From Nitrososphaera sp. (GTDB lineage: Archaea; Thermoproteota; Nitrososphaeria; Nitrososphaerales; Nitrososphaeraceae), in the NCBI RefSeq assembly GCF_013388945.1, contig NZ_JACAEH010000019.1:1-36979 (forward strand): a stretch of DNA of 36,979 nucleotides, in the 5' to 3' direction. Shown here piece after piece: positions 36,066 to 36,979 of the stretch; the stretch's first letter is position 1; each line of letters begins with the position of its first letter. The translations under genes and the position numbers were made by a program. Under the pieces are notes generated by a model, which worked only from the letters and a program-made list of their open reading frames with translations, did no database searches and had not been told where the DNA came from.

Positions 36066-36979
36066 TCACAGGTTGATGTTCCCGTGCTTCTTGTACGGCC
36101 TGGCCTCTTTCTTTGTCGCAAGCGCTTCAAGCGCGCGGATTATCATAGGCCTGGTCTCCATAGGGTCTATAACGAGATCGATTATGCCACGCTCTGCCGC
36201 AAGGTAGGGGTTTGCAAACTTATCGCGGTATTCCTTGGCTAGCTTTTTCTTGAGCGCCGGCGCGTCCGGGGCGCTTTTCAGCTCGCGCCTGTTGATGATA
36301 GTGACTGCTGCCTCTGGACCGAGCACCGCAATCTCTGCACTGGGCCAGGCATAGTTGATGTCTGCGCGCAGGTTCTTGCTCCCCATTGCGATGTAGGCGC
36401 CGCCGTATGCCTTACCCACTATGCAGGTTATCTTTGGGACCGTCGCCTCGCAGTACGCGAATAATAGTTTACTGCCGTGCCTGATGATGCCGTTGTGCTC
36501 CTGGTCGGTGCCTGGCAGGTAACCCGGCGTGTCTACAAGCGTGACTATGGGTATGTTGAAAGAGTCGCAGAACCTGATAAAGCGCGCCGCCTTGTTTGAC
36601 GAGTTGATGTCAAGCGCGCCTGCGAGGTACATGGGCTGGTTTGCGACAATGCCGACGGTCCTGCCGCCCATCCTTGCAAAGCCTACAAGCACGTTTTCTG
36701 CAAACAGCTCGTGGACCTCGAAAAAGTCGCCGTTGTCGACTATAGACTTGATAATCTCGTTCATGTCGTACTGCTGGTACGGGTTCTCTGGCAGTATGTT
36801 GATGAGCTTCGGGTCGACCCTGTTAGAGTCGTCGCTCGTCTCTACGGCTGGTGGCTCCTCCGCGTTGTTCTGCGGCAGGAAAGACAGGAGCTTCTTTATC
36901 TTGTCAAAGCAGTCGTACTCGTTTTTCGCCACAAAGTGCGCGACGCCGGACTTGCTTCCGTGGGCTCGCGCGCCACCAA
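36066..36979 (-). CDS. Acyl-CoA carboxyltransferase subunit, 5' end cut off
   Basis: The enzyme moves the carboxyl group from biotin to acetyl- or propionyl-CoA. The frame is open to the window end, where it reads GGARAHGSKSGVAHFVAKNE, the crotonase-type oxyanion region of carboxyltransferases, so an N-terminal part of roughly 200 residues is missing. The visible part has LINILPENPYQQYDMNEII, ARMGGRTVGIVANQPMYLAGALDINSSNKAARFIRFCDSFNIPIVTLVDTPGYLPGTDQEHNGIIRHGSKLLFAYCEATVPK, KAYGGAYIAMGSK and AVLGPEAAV. It is the first visible gene of the three-gene carboxylase operon. Confidence 0.95.
   Translation of the reverse strand, partial: GGARAHGSKSGVAHFVAKNEYDCFDKIKKLLSFLPQNNAEEPPAVETSDDSNRVDPKLINILPENPYQQYDMNEIIKSIVDNGDFFEVHELFAENVLVGFARMGGRTVGIVANQPMYLAGALDINSSNKAARFIRFCDSFNIPIVTLVDTPGYLPGTDQEHNGIIRHGSKLLFAYCEATVPKITCIVGKAYGGAYIAMGSKNLRADINYAWPSAEIAVLGPEAAVTIINRRELKSAPDAPALKKKLAKEYRDKFANPYLAAERGIIDLVIDPMETRPMIIRALEALATKKEARPYKKHGNINL

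Overview
The window looks like a chromosomal segment of an ammonia-oxidising archaeon of the Nitrososphaera type (Thaumarchaeota/Nitrososphaerota). The evidence is an archaeal spc-operon tail (uL18-uS5-uL30-uL15-SecY-Adk-EMC3/DUF106-Cmk-Cbf5), an intron-bearing tRNA-Ser, TATA-like boxes about 20-35 bases in front of many apparently leaderless start codons, and an archaeal three-gene acyl-CoA carboxylase of the kind used in the thaumarchaeal 3-hydroxypropionate/4-hydroxybutyrate cycle. The genus is inferred from overall resemblance; no database search was possible.

Layout. 1-3126 (+): gatC (5' end cut), gatA and gatB, the tRNA-dependent Glu/Asp amidotransferase. 3130-10295 (-): a PadR regulator with a symmetrical operator over its start, two tiny co-transcribed genes, msrB, an SPFH/slipin gene split by an in-frame TAG, a TIGR00300-family protein (possible archaeal ornithine cyclodeaminase), a hypothetical gene, an HD phosphohydrolase, a small membrane protein, a PduO cobalamin adenosyltransferase, and a TfuA-YcaO pair. 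10371-12521 (+): four uncharacterised small genes and a CbtA-like predicted cobalt transporter whose 3' end overlaps a convergent tRNA-Ser(GGA) with a 12-base intron. 12601-12966 has no convincing gene but holds a structured repeat inside longer inverted repeats. 12967-13385: two small genes. 13423-19896 (-): the spc-operon tail.

19950-26126: a nickel-pincer cofactor (Lar) region. larB and mdh run on the minus strand; a SRPBCC protein, a His-rich membrane-anchored protein, larC, larE and a cysteine desulfurase run on the plus strand. No larA is visible. A peroxiredoxin and a CFI-box protein follow.

27492-33799 is, by eye, richer in A+T than its surroundings and looks like a small integrated island. 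It carries a sulfonate/taurine/nitrate-type ABC transporter, a DUF2061 membrane protein, a ComA-like phosphosulfolactate synthase fused to a C-terminal winged-helix DNA-binding domain, two zinc-ribbon miniproteins and a tyrosine recombinase. A short TTATGCAAC(A/G)TT repeat lies at both edges. The ComA-helix fusion divergent from a transporter suggests an enzyme-derived sulfur-responsive regulator and is the most novel item here. 34050-36979 (-): biotin carboxyl carrier protein, biotin carboxylase and a carboxyltransferase cut by the window end. A second copy of the 12.8-kb repeat lies at 33964-34008.
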